A stretch of DNA of 64,000 nucleotides from Melanocharis versteri (GCA_013397845.1 VZTG01001991.1:2410556-2474555), one strand, 5' to 3'. Positions 13,089-26,493 are shown, counted from the first letter of the stretch. Notes: generated by a model from the sequence alone, not told the origin. Translations and numbers: made by a program.

Positions 13089-13410
13089 GCTGGGTTGAAG
13101 GCTGGAGAAAGGCTGTGGGAGATGCTGGGCGAAGGGGATGGAAAATGTTGGCTAAAGGGGAAGGAGGACGCTGGCTGGAGGGGGATGAGGGGTGCGGGGT
13201 GAAGGGGATGAGGGATGCTGGGTGAAGGGGATGGAGGATGCTGGTGAAGGGATGGAGGATGCTGGTGAAGGGATGGAGGATGCTGGTGAAGGGGTGCAGG
13301 ATGCTGGTGAAGGGGTGGAGGATGCTGGTGAAGGGGTGCAGGATGCTGGTGAAGGGGATGAGGGATGCTGGGTGAAGGGGTGCAGGATGCTGGTGAAGGG
13401 GTGGAGGGTG
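13089..13410. repeat. G-rich minisatellite, about 21-bp unit
   Basis: A tandem array with a core close to GATGCTGGTGAAGGGGTGGA. Units at the left (13089-13200) are diverged; those at 13200-13405 are nearly identical, with interchanged GGATGAGG, GGATGGAG and GGTGCAGG variants. Most units are 20-22 bp and many are 21, so several frames on both strands stay open. This produces His/Pro/Leu-rich minus-strand frames (12985-13746, 13046-13537, 13152-13574) and a Gly/Glu/Asp-rich + frame (13192-13962). These are by-products of the array, not genes. The + strand carries the purine-rich, G-rich strand. Copy number is probably polymorphic. Confidence 0.93.
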
Positions 13411-16400
13411 GCCCGTCCCAGGGACAGCGCAGGGACAGTTCCGCAGGACCTGCTGCTCCCCCTGTTGATGTCGCACAGAGTTGCAAGCGCTGCACAGCCC
13501 CGAGCGCCGCACCCAAACCATCCCTGGCTGAACCCAAAAACCCGAGCGCCCGAAAAACCCGCGGCTGCTTTCAAGGGCGTTCAGCTGGAGCTGCCAAAGC
13601 ACGGAGCAGACCTGTGCTGGCACCACGCCACCAAAATGTTCGCGCTTCCCTTCTTTTTGTGTTTTCATTTTGCAATGAGAAGGGGAGTAATGCATATGCG
13701 AGCAGGAGGGATCCCCGGGGAACAAGACACAGAGCCCAGGTCGCACGCAGGCAGCCCAGCCTCCATGCCTGCTTTTTCCATAAGTTTTAAGGGAATAGAC
13801 ATCCTCCCAAGAATTGTTCCTATTCCATCAGATCAGCAAGATTTTCTTCCCCAGTGGAAAGTTTCCATCAGATATTTAGCAACCAGCTCTTTCTCTGACC
13901 TATTTGCAAGCCCCAAGCCACTCTCCACCACCCACTACTTGAAAGCTTTGATAATTCAATGAGATGTTAATTCTGACATCCAGCATAACTCTCAATACAA
14001 AAACTTCTCTTTTTTTTTTTAAATTATCATTAATTGCAATGCAGGAGTAATGAATCCTCTGCTCAGACTTTGCATTCCAAGCACCCAGCAGCATTTTGCT
14101 GCACAACTACCATTAAGTCAACGTGTATTAAGTGGGTTTTGACAGCTCTGTGTGCTCTGGGGTGGGCAAAGCCCAGAAAAGACAAGGCAGCACAACTCTG
14201 CCGTGGGGACTGAGGCATGAGGCTGAGTCCAGCCTGGTCAACACATGGAGGTGTCAGCACACATGTGCTTAAAACACACTGCAAAAGGGCACCGTCACTT
14301 TTAAGCACGTCAGGATCGTCTTTTAGGGCAGAATTCTGCTCTAAATGCAGAGGGTTGTTAGTGAGATGCCATGTGCCTTATCAGGGCACACAGCCTGTGA
14401 GACTGAGCCGCACACAATGCTGGAAACTTTTCCACCCTCATTTAAGAGCCCGGCTCAGTGGGTTTTTGCAGGGCTTGCCCCTGAGCAGGGTGCCCTTCAC
14501 TCCCTTTGAGAGCCCTGTCAGGCGTTGCCCTGATTCAAGGTAGATCAATATATTCTTTAGGCTGCACTTCTTCCTTGAATATTTTCATTATTCCATATGC
14601 ATATTTATCATTTATTGAAATCATCAAATAAGGAGTGATTGGAATTTGAAATCCCCAGGAGCATCTCTACAAACCTGGTCATGAGACACAGGAACTGACT
14701 TAAGACATTAACAGAAGCCTTGGCTTTATTTTCCCTGCTGGAGCTGAGTGTGTTGGAAAACAAACAATTTTTATAAATCTTTCTGTTTTCATGACCAGAC
14801 CAACATTAGCAACAAGAAGGTGATAGTTAGAGTGCAGAACTCCCTGTCTTCATCTCTTCCTTCATCTATTTTAAAAATAAAACACCTTCTCTGTGGTTGC
14901 TTTGGAGCAGCAGCCTTGCCTGAGCTGAGCGCATGCATTGCCTACATTTATCCTCTGATTTGAATATAAATGAAAGCCAGTGAGTTAAAAACAGAGCCTG
15001 GGGAGTTGTCTCTGCAGGCCTACAGCTGCTGGTGGCAGGGCTGGGTGGGCAGGGGCCTGGAGCCTCGCCTCGGTGTGCAGGAGGAGCATCCACAGCACCA
15101 CCGAGCTCCCAAATTCCTCCTTCATCGGGTCCAGCTCCTCACACGCTGTGCTCACGGGGAATTCGCCCTTGTACGTGTCTCTGAAATCATGATGCTGCTT
15201 TAAAGGTGAGCCCAGGAGAGCCCTGTCACTGCAGTGCTGAGCCCTGAGCATCCCTCCCTCCAGCTGCCTGCAAATCCGCCCAGGAGGAGCCTTGGATCCC
15301 GGGCGTGGATGGGAAGGGACATCCATCCCTTTGCCCTGGCCATGAGCCCCCCGCAGCCTCTGCAGCCCCACACGCCTTTTTTATCTGCACAAAGCACTGC
15401 AGGGATGAGACAGGGAACAGTTGTCGTCCTTCTTGCTACTTCCCAAACAGCAGCAAAAGTCCCAGCCCTGGTGAGCAGGGCTGCAAAGGCTGTGTGCTGC
15501 AGCCACCACCCCTCCTACACGAGCATAAACCAACCTGGCATTGGCACAGGTCTGCTGTCACCCCAGATCAATGCCATCAGCTGCCAGACCACCCTCCCTT
15601 GCCAGGGGGACATCAGCAGGACACGGTGGGGGTATGTGGACCACTAACAGGTCCCGGTTCTACACAGACTTCAAGAGCAGCTTCACTTTAAGCACGTCAA
15701 GGTCACACAAATTTAAAGCCAAGCTCCTTTTCACATCAAAAGTGCCCTACGAATGCAAAACGCAGAATAAGTTGGCTAATGTATATGTTTATTGCTGTTC
15801 TCTGAGAGGTTGGGTCAGAAGGGCTGAGCAGGGAGGGTCAGGCTCTGCACTGCTGACTCAGAGTGCTTGGAAAGTACAATTTCTCTTCCACAGAAAATTG
15901 TGGCGCTTTCAGATGTGTTTTCATCTCCAAATCCTCTTGTCCATCCCAAATTTGCTGGAGAAGGGTTTCAGAAGTGTCGATGGGGAAGGATTGCTTTGCT
16001 GTGGCGTGGAAAGGTGCTGTGGGTGCCACTGGAGCCCAGCACTGCCAGGGTACAGCCAGGAACCAGCAGCTCACACACGTGGAAGATTAAAATGGTATCA
16101 ATTTGAGTGGTAACGTCAAAATTAAACTGAACAATTTGTTGAAATTAAATGCTTTGGAAGAAAAAATTATCCCCTGAAGGTCAAAATGAATGGTTCAGGG
16201 TTTTTTTCCCATCAATAGTTTCCTACGTGTTCCCACAAAATGGGTTGATTTCAGCAGAGCTGTGCTTGCCAATAAAGATCATTTCCACTGAAACCCTTTC
16301 TATCCTTCCTGCTGCCAAAAGAGTTCTGCCTGCAGCTGAGCACCCCACAGATCTACAAGTGGGGCATATTTCCTCTCCAGTGCAGCCCCCAGCATCACCC

Positions 16401-18139
16401 TGGACCCCTCTCCCCAGTCCCTGACTCTGGGGACACTGGGATTTTGAGGGGCATCCCTCCATGGGAGGTGCTTTCTGCTCCCCTCTTTATTCCTGATTGT
16501 TTCTGCAAATGTGGATCACAAAACAGGGACAGCCCTGACACTCGGCAGGAGCAGAGGAGCATCCCTTCAAAGAAGATTTAGGAAAGCGGTGTGGGAAGGG
16601 TTTCTGCAGAGCTCATCTACAGAAGAGAGCAGCAAATCCTCTCCTCTGATGGCAGATCGTGAAGGCAAGTCCTTGAGCGTGAAACACTGAGCTACCAGGG
16701 ATTATACAATTCCTTTGAAAAAAGGGCTTTTCTTCCAGATCCCTTTCACAAATCTCCTGCTATTACCCACCCTAAAGCACTGGTAACACTTTCTATCTCT
16801 TGCTTTCTGCCACAGACAGACATTCCGCCTTTCACTCACTTTCACTCAGGTTTTTTGCCTTGAATATTGAAAGCATGTTATTACCTGGGACATGGGGAGG
16901 GAGGGGATTAGGGGTAGAGAGGCCTGTCCAAATCAGACAGGCTATGAGCTATTCCCACATTGCCTAAGGCAGGGGACTGACCAAAATGAGCCAGGTGCTG
17001 TCCTCAGAGCCCAAGCTCCCTCCTAAAACACTCAAGGTGTTTGATTCTTTCCACGTGTTTGTTTCAATGGTTCCCCAGGAGGCTCCAGCAAGGCTGGGGC
17101 TCATCCTGACTGCTGGCAGCGACCAGTGCTGGAGCATCACACAAGTAGCAGGGCTGGGGGACACGGCTGGAGCTGGGAAAGGAAGCCCAGCCAAGGACAG
17201 TGCTGGGGAAACAACAAGCTGTCAGCATTTGACCTTTTCAGCTGCCAAACCCTGTAACCCCTGAATAATTTAAGAAAGTGTCAGTGTGAAGGCAGGACAC
17301 AAGGTCCTGGATATTCCCAGGGGTGCAGGTGGGACACTGGGTGGCCATTTGGGCTCTAACCCTGGACAATCCACCAGCCAACAAAGCAAAACCTTTGATT
17401 TCTGCTTCTCCACTAAGTGCTCGGGCCTGAGCTTCCCTGCTGCAATGAGAACCCACAGCCTGGCACCACCACATCCCAAAATCCAACTGCTCCCAGCTGC
17501 TGGGTGGGTGTGAGGAGCCTGAGAGGAGGCAGGGGCTCGGCTGAGCCGGTGGGAACAGGGCCAGGAATGGCAGCAAGGGCAGGAGTGCGGAGGAAGGGGC
17601 CTTCCCATTGTCCAGAACAAAGGACCAGATGTGCACGCAGGGCAGGGAAAATCACACCCTCCCACAGCCAGACCTGGCGTTTGCACTCAGAAGGGCCTCA
17701 AGGCTGTCATTAGGAGAGTGTTCTACAGCAGCACAGCAAAACCCCTTCTCAAACTCCTGCCGTTAATTTGGGACAGCAACGCGTCCACCCGCTTCCAGAG
17801 GGTTCTTCTGACTGACCGTACCTGGCCAGCTGCTCCACACCTGCAGCTATCTGGGTCAAGGACATTGCTCTTCCTTGTCTCTGATTTCTTTTTTTTTCTT
17901 AAAACCAGTAAATAAAATCAACCCCATGATGGATTTTTTTTTTCCTTTCTTTTCTTCACTTCATCCTTGCTCCCGAGTTAACATTCTTCATTAGTCCTGC
18001 TCAGGAACCTGGTGGATAAGCCCAAAGATATGTGCTAGTGCATCTTTTGGGATGCCACTGCAATGCTGAGTGTATCCACACAATCATTTCAACCCAATAA
18101 TCTCCACATGAAGCTCCAGCCATCCAGTGCTAACTTGTG
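13411..18139. other. Unannotated stretch, no gene recognised
   Basis: No gene or named repeat is recognised. Composition is mixed, without the clear A+C or G+T bias of the two ends of the window. A/T-rich patches occur near 13940-14060 and 14540-14650 (repeated ATATGCATATTTATCATTTA-like text). Open frames at 15234-15691 and 17238-17713 overlap on opposite strands and look composition-driven. Short T-rich runs lie at 17888-17900 and 17934-17960. Confidence 0.45.
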
Positions 18140-18870
18140 CCTTAGCTAACACAGGTCTTTGAGAAAAGCTCCCAGCCTCCATTTTCAGACACTGAGACTG
18201 GAAAAAAACCACCCTTTTCCTTTGAATTTGTTCCAAAATGTTGGACCTGTTGGGGTTTTTTTTAAACAATGAAGGTGATTAATTTCCAGTTTGACTTCAT
18301 CTGGCTCTTGCTTCCAGCCATCCGTGGTTTTTCCCCTGCTAAATTACAGTTCCTGCAATGCCCGCTCTTTTCTCCCTCTGAAGGTATTTATACACTGTCA
18401 TCAAGTCACCTCTCAACCTCTTTTTCTAATAATGCAAACAGATGGAGGTCTTTAAGTTCTCTCCTCTGTAAAGCTGTTTCTCCAGTCTTTCAATCATTTT
18501 TGTAGTTCTTTTCAACACTCTCCAACACCCTCTCTTAAATGCAGACACCTGAACCGGCTGCAAAATTCCTGAATCAGTCTCCCCAGCCCCACACAAAGGT
18601 AAAATCCTCTCCCAGCACCTACTCACTGTTTCCCCTCTTACACATTCAAGAATCTTATTCAGTCTTCTGCCTAGAACACCACACACTGCCAGGCAGCTTC
18701 CATTGAGCTGGTGCTCCACTACAGCCCTGGCTTGACTCCTTAAACAGAACCAAATCAGCCAAAGCACCCCCTTTGCTAAGACTGGAGCCCCTTCTTCCTT
18801 CCTGAGTGTTCCTCCCTGAACTGCTCCAATTTCTCACGTATTCAGGCCACAAGAGCATCTTTTGGACTTT
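18140..18870 (-). mobile_element. Ancient, diverged CR1-family LINE fragment
   Basis: The + strand reads as the complement of an old CR1 3' region. Recognisable landmarks in order are TTTGAGAAAAGCTCCCAGCC (near 18160), the AATTTCCAGT...CTTCCAGCCAT block (18281-18320), TATTTATACACTGTCATCAA (near 18386), a CACCTCTCAACCTC block and the CTCTCC-rich stretch near 18520. They follow the order I know from old CR1 subfamilies shared by birds, turtles and crocodilians. The 3' end of the element is at the left, so it lies on the minus strand. It has many substitutions and small indels and no intact frame. Both edges are approximate; the right-hand 130 bases are the least certain. Confidence 0.75.
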
Positions 18871-21800
18871 TACTGTAAATGCCTGGTTTGCTAAGCACTG
18901 GACACTGAACCCGGGAAAAGGGAGATTTTTCTTGTATCAGATGTTATAATTTCCCTGTTTTCTCTTTTTACCTGTTCCCTGTCATCACCACTCCTGGGTT
19001 TTGGTGCTTCAGGCTGGCAGACATCCATCCACAACCGGGCTCAAGTCTGAGGACCCTTGCAGAGCAGAGGATGGGGCCAGCTGGCCACAGCTGGCTCGTG
19101 CCCAGGTGCCACATGAGCTGACATCGTGACCGTGTGACAGCTCCGGGCAGTAGGGCTGGCAGCCAGGGCAGCCCCAGCCTTGTGCCATTTCCCTGGCCAG
19201 GTCTCAAAACACATCAGCACTGATAAAAGGGACAGATTTTCAGCATAGGCACCTGGTGCAGCCAAACTCCTCCGAGTAATGTAGCTGCCAACATCACACC
19301 CAGAGCTCCTGAGAGCTCAAACGGCTGAAATTACTCTCCTCCCAGTCTCTTCCTTCCCCAGTTCAGCATTGCAGCTACTTTTCCATCGGCCTGTCAGCAC
19401 CCTCTGGGGTGCAGCGTGGTCACTTACAAGCAGTGTTATGGGGCAGTTTTACAGGAATTTAAAAAACATGCTGGAAAAAACAATGCTTCTGCTAGCAATT
19501 CCCCCCTCTTTACCCAGCAGGTGATTTCTCTGTGGCAAACTGCTTTTGTGGGAGGAAGATCACCAGCCAGGATAGGTTTTTTCCCACGGGGAAGTAGCTA
19601 AATTTTTGGGAGGCAATGCGAGGCTTGGCCTGGGGCCATCCCCGGCGAGGCTGAGCTCGGGTGGCCAGGGGCAGGCAGGCAGAGATGCAGCTGCCGGCCG
19701 CTGCATGTCAGTGTTGCTCCACGCAGCCCGTCCAGCTGTGCAACATCTGCCGCCCGCCGGAGCGGCTCCGCTGGCACCCAGAGCACCGGGGGTTGGCAGG
19801 AATGGGGCTCTGGGGACGATGTGACAGCACCTTCCGGACAGAGGGACGGTCCTCCCCGTGTGGCACGATGGGGCAGTGGTGCCCAGCCCCTCCTGAGGGC
19901 TCGGGGGTCAGGATTGCACCCCCGGGCCAGGAGGAGGTGTCCGGCCAGCAAGTACCTGCAGGCTGTGGCCCTGGGCTGCAGCAGGAACACTCCTCATCCC
20001 CTTCTGAGCCCCAAGCGACACACAGCACCCCTCAAAATCCCAACAGGGCACCTGCGAGTGCAAAGGATTACCTAACATCCCCGCTCCTGCTTTCCACAGG
20101 GGCAGGTTCAGAAGTCAAAGCCAGCGAAGTGCTGTGCTCTGGACATTGCCCTCGTTCCCTGGCACCGTGCTGTGCTGGTGTATCCCTGGAGTCACCCATG
20201 GAATGGCAGGGCCTGGGCCTCTGGTGAATAATTATTGCCAGGGTCAGCGGTGTGGGGAGCTCAACCCTCCCCACCAGTCTCATGGAGCTCCCTCTGAATT
20301 CCATAATCATGAATTTAATAATCACGAATTCAATAGTAAAGCTCTTGACTCTTCTCCCCCATTCCCTCCAAGTCCTGCTGGAGAAGAAATCTGCAATATG
20401 GAGCCTGGATTTTCCATTGCCTTGGTAACATGTTGTATCCGTTGCCTCAAAGAAATATCTACTAAAGATGTGAGGAAAAAGGTGAAAAGTGCTGTGGCCA
20501 CTGGAGGAAACACATTGTGCTGGGAACTCACAGACTTCCCACCTCCAGAATCAGGCCTGGGATTAACCACACAGGTGCCAGGGTGGACCTGTGGTTTCAA
20601 GAAAAAGGAAACAAAAGATAATAATTTTACTCTGAGTTAATGGAATAACAGTACTGACAGTGCCCCACGCCAGGTTAGAAGGGGGCTGGATTTATAAAGT
20701 GGAAATTCAGCTGTCCAGACATGAACAAAGCTCTTGTTGACTTTGGGGGCAGAGGGAGGAGTTGAATTCAAAGGCTGCAGATTTGTTGGCCTCATGCCCA
20801 AGTCCTACAGTCAGCCAGAAAAGCTTGTCCAGGTGTTTCACCAGGAATGAAGCGAGGCAGCTCCCTCTCCATTCAGAAGACCCAACACTGGGCTCTGGAA
20901 GAGAGGCCATCCTCCAAACAAGCAACGCTTCTCCGGGCTTCATTTCCTGGCCTCCAAAAATGGAGAGGTGGGAGACTTCCCAGCCTTACACTGAGGTCCT
21001 GAGGATTTATTTGTCAAAGCACTCAGAGCTAGCATTTCCCTAATACCTGCCCCAAAGGGACACCACTGGGGATTAGGAGAGTGACCAGGAGCTACCAGCT
21101 AAACAGCAGTGGGGTTTTTTCATCTGCAGGTTTAGTGTCAGCATTAGAGTTTGTTGCACAGCATCATTTGTTGCAGAGGAAGTCCAGCAGCTGGCAGGGA
21201 CCTTGCCTGAGGGTGTCCTGATACCCAGCACACTCTGAGTCACACAGACACTGCTAGGATAGGGTTAATCAGCACTTTTTTAATTTCAAAACCATTTGCC
21301 AGAGCAGCATCCACAAAACACTGCTGTGCTCTGGGGAGATGACAGGCCAAACCCTGGCTCACTCCAGCCTGAACCCCACGGGGAGCCATCAAGCTGGAGC
21401 TGTGAAAGCAGCAGAAATCCGTGACCCTGTTCTGGTCAGCCCAAGAGGCTCCACGACCCGCGAGGGAGGCTCTGGGGCAGATTACTCACACCACAAGTAT
21501 GAGCAGCAGAAAAGGATGAGCATGCAGGGCTGCACTGCTGAGCCACAGGCTGAGGCAGAGCCGTGGGGAGCCCATGGAGATGCTGGGAGAGCCCCCCAGC
21601 ACACACAGACCCTGTGTATCCAGGGTCTACATCACTCCAGAGCCTCATCAGCAGCTGCACGATGGGCAAGATGGCAGGAAATCAAATCCTGGGACTGTCA
21701 TCCTGCAAGGCTCCCTCACCCAGAGCTTCCACGGGCTTGACCTGCCTGAGCCCTGCAAGCATCAGCTCTGCAGTCAGGAATGACCTTGCAAACTGCCTGG

Positions 21801-23519
21801 TGGCTGCCAGAGAGCCAACAGCAGGTTCCAACCTGGTAGCCACTGGACCACCAGAATGCTTTGGAAGATCAGAACCATATTTTGGCTGCAGCTTGGCTCC
21901 CTGTGCTCCCTGAGCTGGGCCTGGCCTTCCCCTCCCCAGCTTTGTACTACAGGGATGCTTCTGTGCAGCCAAGAGATTTGCTCAGCGGCTGTAACATAAA
22001 CTTGGGAAATATTCCCTCAGCCAGGGAGTTATATAAAGTGCATTCCCCACGATGCATGATTTCTCTCTGCAGGGAATATCCATGGTGATGGTGCCCACAG
22101 CCTCTCGCCTGCTCCGCCTGCAGACAGCAGAAATTCAGCTCTTGGTGTGGGTGCTTGGAAAAGCCGCTTCCAGAGCCACCACTTGTTGGACAATGAGGGG
22201 GTGGCAAAATGAAAACAGCAAAAGGTCATGGCCATTTCACAGAAAAATCATGTCAGGGACAGAAAGAGAAACACATTGCTCCCACCAAGTCACAACATCC
22301 TCTTCCCAAATTTGTGGAATGAGTTATCTTGAGTTTTTCCAGTTTGAAACAATTATTAAGATCTAATTTTGGAATACAAAATAAATCACCAAGAGAACAA
22401 AAATGTTTTAAATTATTAAAATCTGTTTGACCAAGTAAAAAATATTTCTTCCAGCCTCTTGCAGAGAATTTTGAAAGTTTCCCATGTCTCTCTCCTGGCT
22501 GGTAGAAAAGTCCTCACCAGACCTCAGATACCCAATTGCTTTGTCCACAGCAGACAGAGAGAAGGTGGATGAGCAGAGCCAACAGAGTGTTGTGCTGAAA
22601 TTCTCTGGCTCTGCTACCGAGATTTCACCCCCAGAAAATAGATACAATGAAATTCACCCTGGATGTGGGAATCAGCACAGGCCACCTGAGTTATTTTATT
22701 CTTTGGAGCTCATGGGGCACCAAGGCCTTGGATGGGTGGCAACACTGTCACTGCCATTTCCTCAAGAACAGCAGCATCCCCCTCAAACACTCAGGGCCAA
22801 GAGAAATCCCCCCTTTCTGCAGGAACAGTCTCCTCTGAGCCCCTTGCAGCACATACATTCATTAATTCACTCAGAGCCACAGTCTAGCCACGCATTTCTG
22901 AGCGAATCCAACCTCCCCCGTTGGCAGGCAGTGTTTCCAGCACTCCCTTATACATTTTCATCTGCCACAGACAGGATTGTTGTTTCCCAGCTCTTTGGAG
23001 CTGTCTCCCTGTGGTTACCTTCTCCTCCTTTGCCCTCCCCAGCAGCTCCCACCTCGCTGTTCCCATCTCCAGCCCCTGCAAAGAGCCCTGCAGGAGACAA
23101 GCACCAGCCAAACAGATTTCTCCTGAGCCTCAGAAGCAGGAATTTTTTGTATTAAATCCCTTGGAAAAAAAAAAATACCTGAGTCCTCATAAATGCCATG
23201 GGAGGAAAAGCCCTGTTTCAAGATCTAAGCAAAGCCAGGATGAATAATATGGAGGATTCCTGTGCCCAAAGGACGAGGGAAGGGAGAAAGGCAGGAGAAC
23301 ACAGAGGGAAATGCTTCATTAGCTCCTCCTGAGGTGATCTGCTCACTGTAAAAGCCAATGCCTCCTCCAAAAGAGTACAATGCAACAGCTTGCAGCCCGG
23401 TTCATTACAGAGCTGTCCCTGCAACGAGCGGTGTTTCTGCCAGGGCACCTGTCCGTGCTGGCTTTGAGCAGAGCCACCTGCCATGGCAGAGCCTAGCTAA
23501 TGACCTGTCCTGCCATCCC
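18871..23519. other. Unannotated stretch, no gene recognised
   Basis: No gene or named repeat is recognised. CpG frequency is mildly raised at 19600-19960, but the region is short and lacks a clear promoter motif or exon. At 20303-20332 a 15-bp AT-rich unit (ATAATCATGAATTTA) is directly repeated with two changes. Open frames at 19661-20227, 20134-20640 and 22484-23155 match no family I know and lie in stop-poor DNA. The right end runs into the N gap at 23520. Confidence 0.45.
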
Positions 23520-23870
23520 NNNNNNNNNNNNNNNNNNNNNNNNNNNNNNNNNNNNNNNNNNNNNNNNNNNNNNNNNNNNNNNNNNNNNNNNNNNNNNNNN
23601 NNNNNNNNNNNNNNNNNNNNNNNNNNNNNNNNNNNNNNNNNNNNNNNNNNNNNNNNNNNNNNNNNNNNNNNNNNNNNNNNNNNNNNNNNNNNNNNNNNNN
23701 NNNNNNNNNNNNNNNNNNNNNNNNNNNNNNNNNNNNNNNNNNNNNNNNNNNNNNNNNNNNNNNNNNNNNNNNNNNNNNNNNNNNNNNNNNNNNNNNNNNN
23801 NNNNNNNNNNNNNNNNNNNNNNNNNNNNNNNNNNNNNNNNNNNNNNNNNNNNNNNNNNNNNNNNNNNNNN
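23520..23870. other. Assembly gap (351 N)
   Basis: A run of N. The left flank ends with CCTGTCCTGCCATCCC and the right flank, within 110 bases, holds several CCTGTCATCC-like words, so a tandem repeat may span the gap. The first bases after the gap are TATAAATAAATAAAGG. Frames drawn through the N run (23358-23889) are not real. Confidence 0.98.
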
Positions 23871-26493
23871 TATAAATAAATAAAGGCATTTCTATCTAGT
23901 CGCTCTGGAGTTCGGTTCTCTCCCTCCCCGGGCCGTGTCCGTCATTGCGACACTTCCCTGTCATCCCATCCTGACCTGCCCTGTCATCCTGTCCGTGTGC
24001 TCTGAAGCCACCCAGCTCTGGGATCCTGCGCCCTGGGGCCTAGGAATAGATCTGAAACGAAGTGCTTGTGGTTCATGGGGGGGATGTTTGTGATTCCCTG
24101 AGTCCTGGAAGTTTTCAGCCAGGCTGAGCTGTTTGGATGAGCACAGTGATAAGTTTTGGCATTGGAGAGGAGCGGGTTTTATGGGAGTTGAGATTTCTAG
24201 GGAATCAAACCCCCTGGACAGTACCCTGGGGCTGAGAGTGGCCCCACTCCTTGTCCAGGATGTGGCAGCACAGCATCTCTCAGCTGTGCCCAGTGGGCAC
24301 CAAACATCCTGGCACACAGGCTTTTGTACAGCTCGAGGCAGCTCATTCCTGCAGGGTCCTGTCTCACAGCCCGTTCCTTCCTTCTCTCTCAGACAGCTGT
24401 TTACATTTTTGTTTGTGTGAATAATCTCAAATATGAAGGCTCTGCTTTGCTTTTCACCCCATTAGATAATATTAATTATTGTAGGGAGCCAAGTAGCTTG
24501 GAGAAAGGGGGGGAAAAAAACCCACTCTGGAAAAGCTGCAGGCCTTGTGAGTATTTAAAGGGCCATCTGCAACTCCTCCAAAACTGTGCAGACAAACGAG
24601 AGCAGCAGTAGCACGTATTCATTCAGTAGACATCATGGCAACATTCCTGCTCCTGTCTCAGCCACGAGCTAGCAACAGAAATGTAAGGCTTGCTGGTCCT
24701 CAAGCCCTGCCCTCCACTGGGAATGCAGCAGAGATACTGGCAGGACTCGACCTGGGGAAGGAGTCACCTGGAGTTTTGGGTGCAGTGCCAGCTCTGTCCC
24801 TTGGAGCTGCTGCACATCTTCTCCTAGCAGGTTTTCCAACAATATTATGGGCTGGCTGGCCTTTGGAAAGGTGCTTGACTCAAGCAAACAAACAGTAAGC
24901 TCAGGTGGGCAGGGATGCAAACACAATCCCAGGTTTCCCACTGCCCCATATACACAAATTCCCTCTGGGCATCTCTCATCAGAATTTAGATACCGTCCCC
25001 ACTTCACATCTGGACACAAATATTTGTTAGGCATAATAAGGAAAGACTGAAATCCACTTTAACATGTGTACCGAGACAAGCTGCTTAAGAACAATAACAA
25101 ATAACAATAAGTTTATTAATAATTCATCCATTTCAAGCAAACATCTCCAGGCACGCATTCGTGCCTATTGTCTCTCTGATATTAAGCAGAGCTACTGAGG
25201 TCTGGCCCTGATTTTTCAGTTGGATACCAGCCAGCAAAGCTTCCAGGTGGATGATGCTGATTTACAGCCCATCTCCGTTTGCTGCTCTATTTCCACTGCT
25301 TTGTTTAGGGGGTTTTGTGTGAATTACCTTCCAGGGCAGTCATAGCTTTTGAAATATGGGAAGGAAACAGCAGCAATTGGAGGAAACCTAATGTGAAATT
25401 CAGTCACAAATCTTGTCTATTAATTCCTGTTCCATCCCTTTCTCTCCCCAGCCCTTGCCTTGGGAAGTCGTGCCTATCCCTGGCATGCTTTCCACCAGAG
25501 ATATTATACTGCTATAAATGTCAGACATTTGAAGAACAATCCCATCTATTAGCATGTAAAAGAGTATTATTGTCTGCAAGTTATTAGGTTCAAAGGCATC
25601 TTTGTGCTTGGCAAATTGCTGTCTGCATCTCCAGATCCCAGTACCAGCCATGGGAGCACTCTGGAGAGACCAGGGTTCTCATCTAGCCCAAAACACAGCA
25701 CTCAACAAAAGGAGGAAATTAGGCAGGAAAATGGTAGAAATGTCTTCAATACACTTTTGGTACTCTTTTACGATGCTACTAACTTGTTCTTAGAAAGTTA
25801 CCTCAACTTCTAGAAGTTTCTATCTACTCCTAGACTAAAGTGATACTAAAACAAGAGGCCCAGATGTCCTCCAGCTGACAGGTGGAAGAGCCTTTCCAGC
25901 TGCTTCTCCAGCAGTGAACTGCAGCTGCCTTCCCTCCCCAGCCCCCTCAGGGCAGCTCAAGGTGGGGTAACTCAGAGCTGGGCTGTCACTGGTGTTCCCC
26001 AGAGTGTGCTGAACTGGGGTTGAAATGCCATCTTAACACACCCTGGAGTGCCACGCACAAATAGTGCTCGACTCCTCTGGCCCAGCTGCCACCCAGCAAG
26101 CTCAAAGCACTTCTTAGGGCAGTGTGGGTCCTGCTGTGCCTGGCAGAGAGGAGACTCCAGTTCCCTGGCCCAGTAACTCCACAGGGTCTCAGCTCCACGG
26201 GCATCTCTTCTCTTGGGCCACCTGCCTGTTCCCCTGTTCCTGTCCCTTCCTGCAGCCCCATTCCTCCCCACTTCCCACCTGCATCTTCTCACTCGGCTCA
26301 CTCAGCAGAGGCAGGGGTGTCTGTGGCTGTTGTGCCCACACTTTACATTTGAAATTTGAAAATTTGAAAATTTGGCTGTGAGATGCATGAATCGAAGGTA
26401 AAATCCTCGCTGTGCAAAGAGTGCTGGAAAGCATCCCTCATCCAGTGCTGGCAGCACTTGGATGTCCCAGGTGGGAGCGGATGGCCCAGGAGA
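23871..26493. other. Unannotated stretch, no gene recognised
   Basis: No gene is recognised. An AT-rich patch with a TTAGATAATATTAATTATTG block lies at about 24463-24482, and an AACAATAACAAATAACAATA simple stretch at about 25089-25108. Around 26350-26372 AATTTGAAAATTTG units form a short direct repeat. Composition is mixed. Intron or intergenic DNA. Confidence 0.45.

Noticed and set aside
13089..13410. CRISPR-like array
   Set aside because: Units are contiguous with no unique spacers, and the sequence is vertebrate. It is a minisatellite.
12985..13962. Repeat proteins with His/Pro/Leu or Gly/Glu/Asp units
   Set aside because: They are translations of a minisatellite whose units are often a multiple of three and lack stops, so several frames stay open on both strands.
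23358..23889. Frames through the second gap
   Set aside because: Almost entirely N; no biological content.
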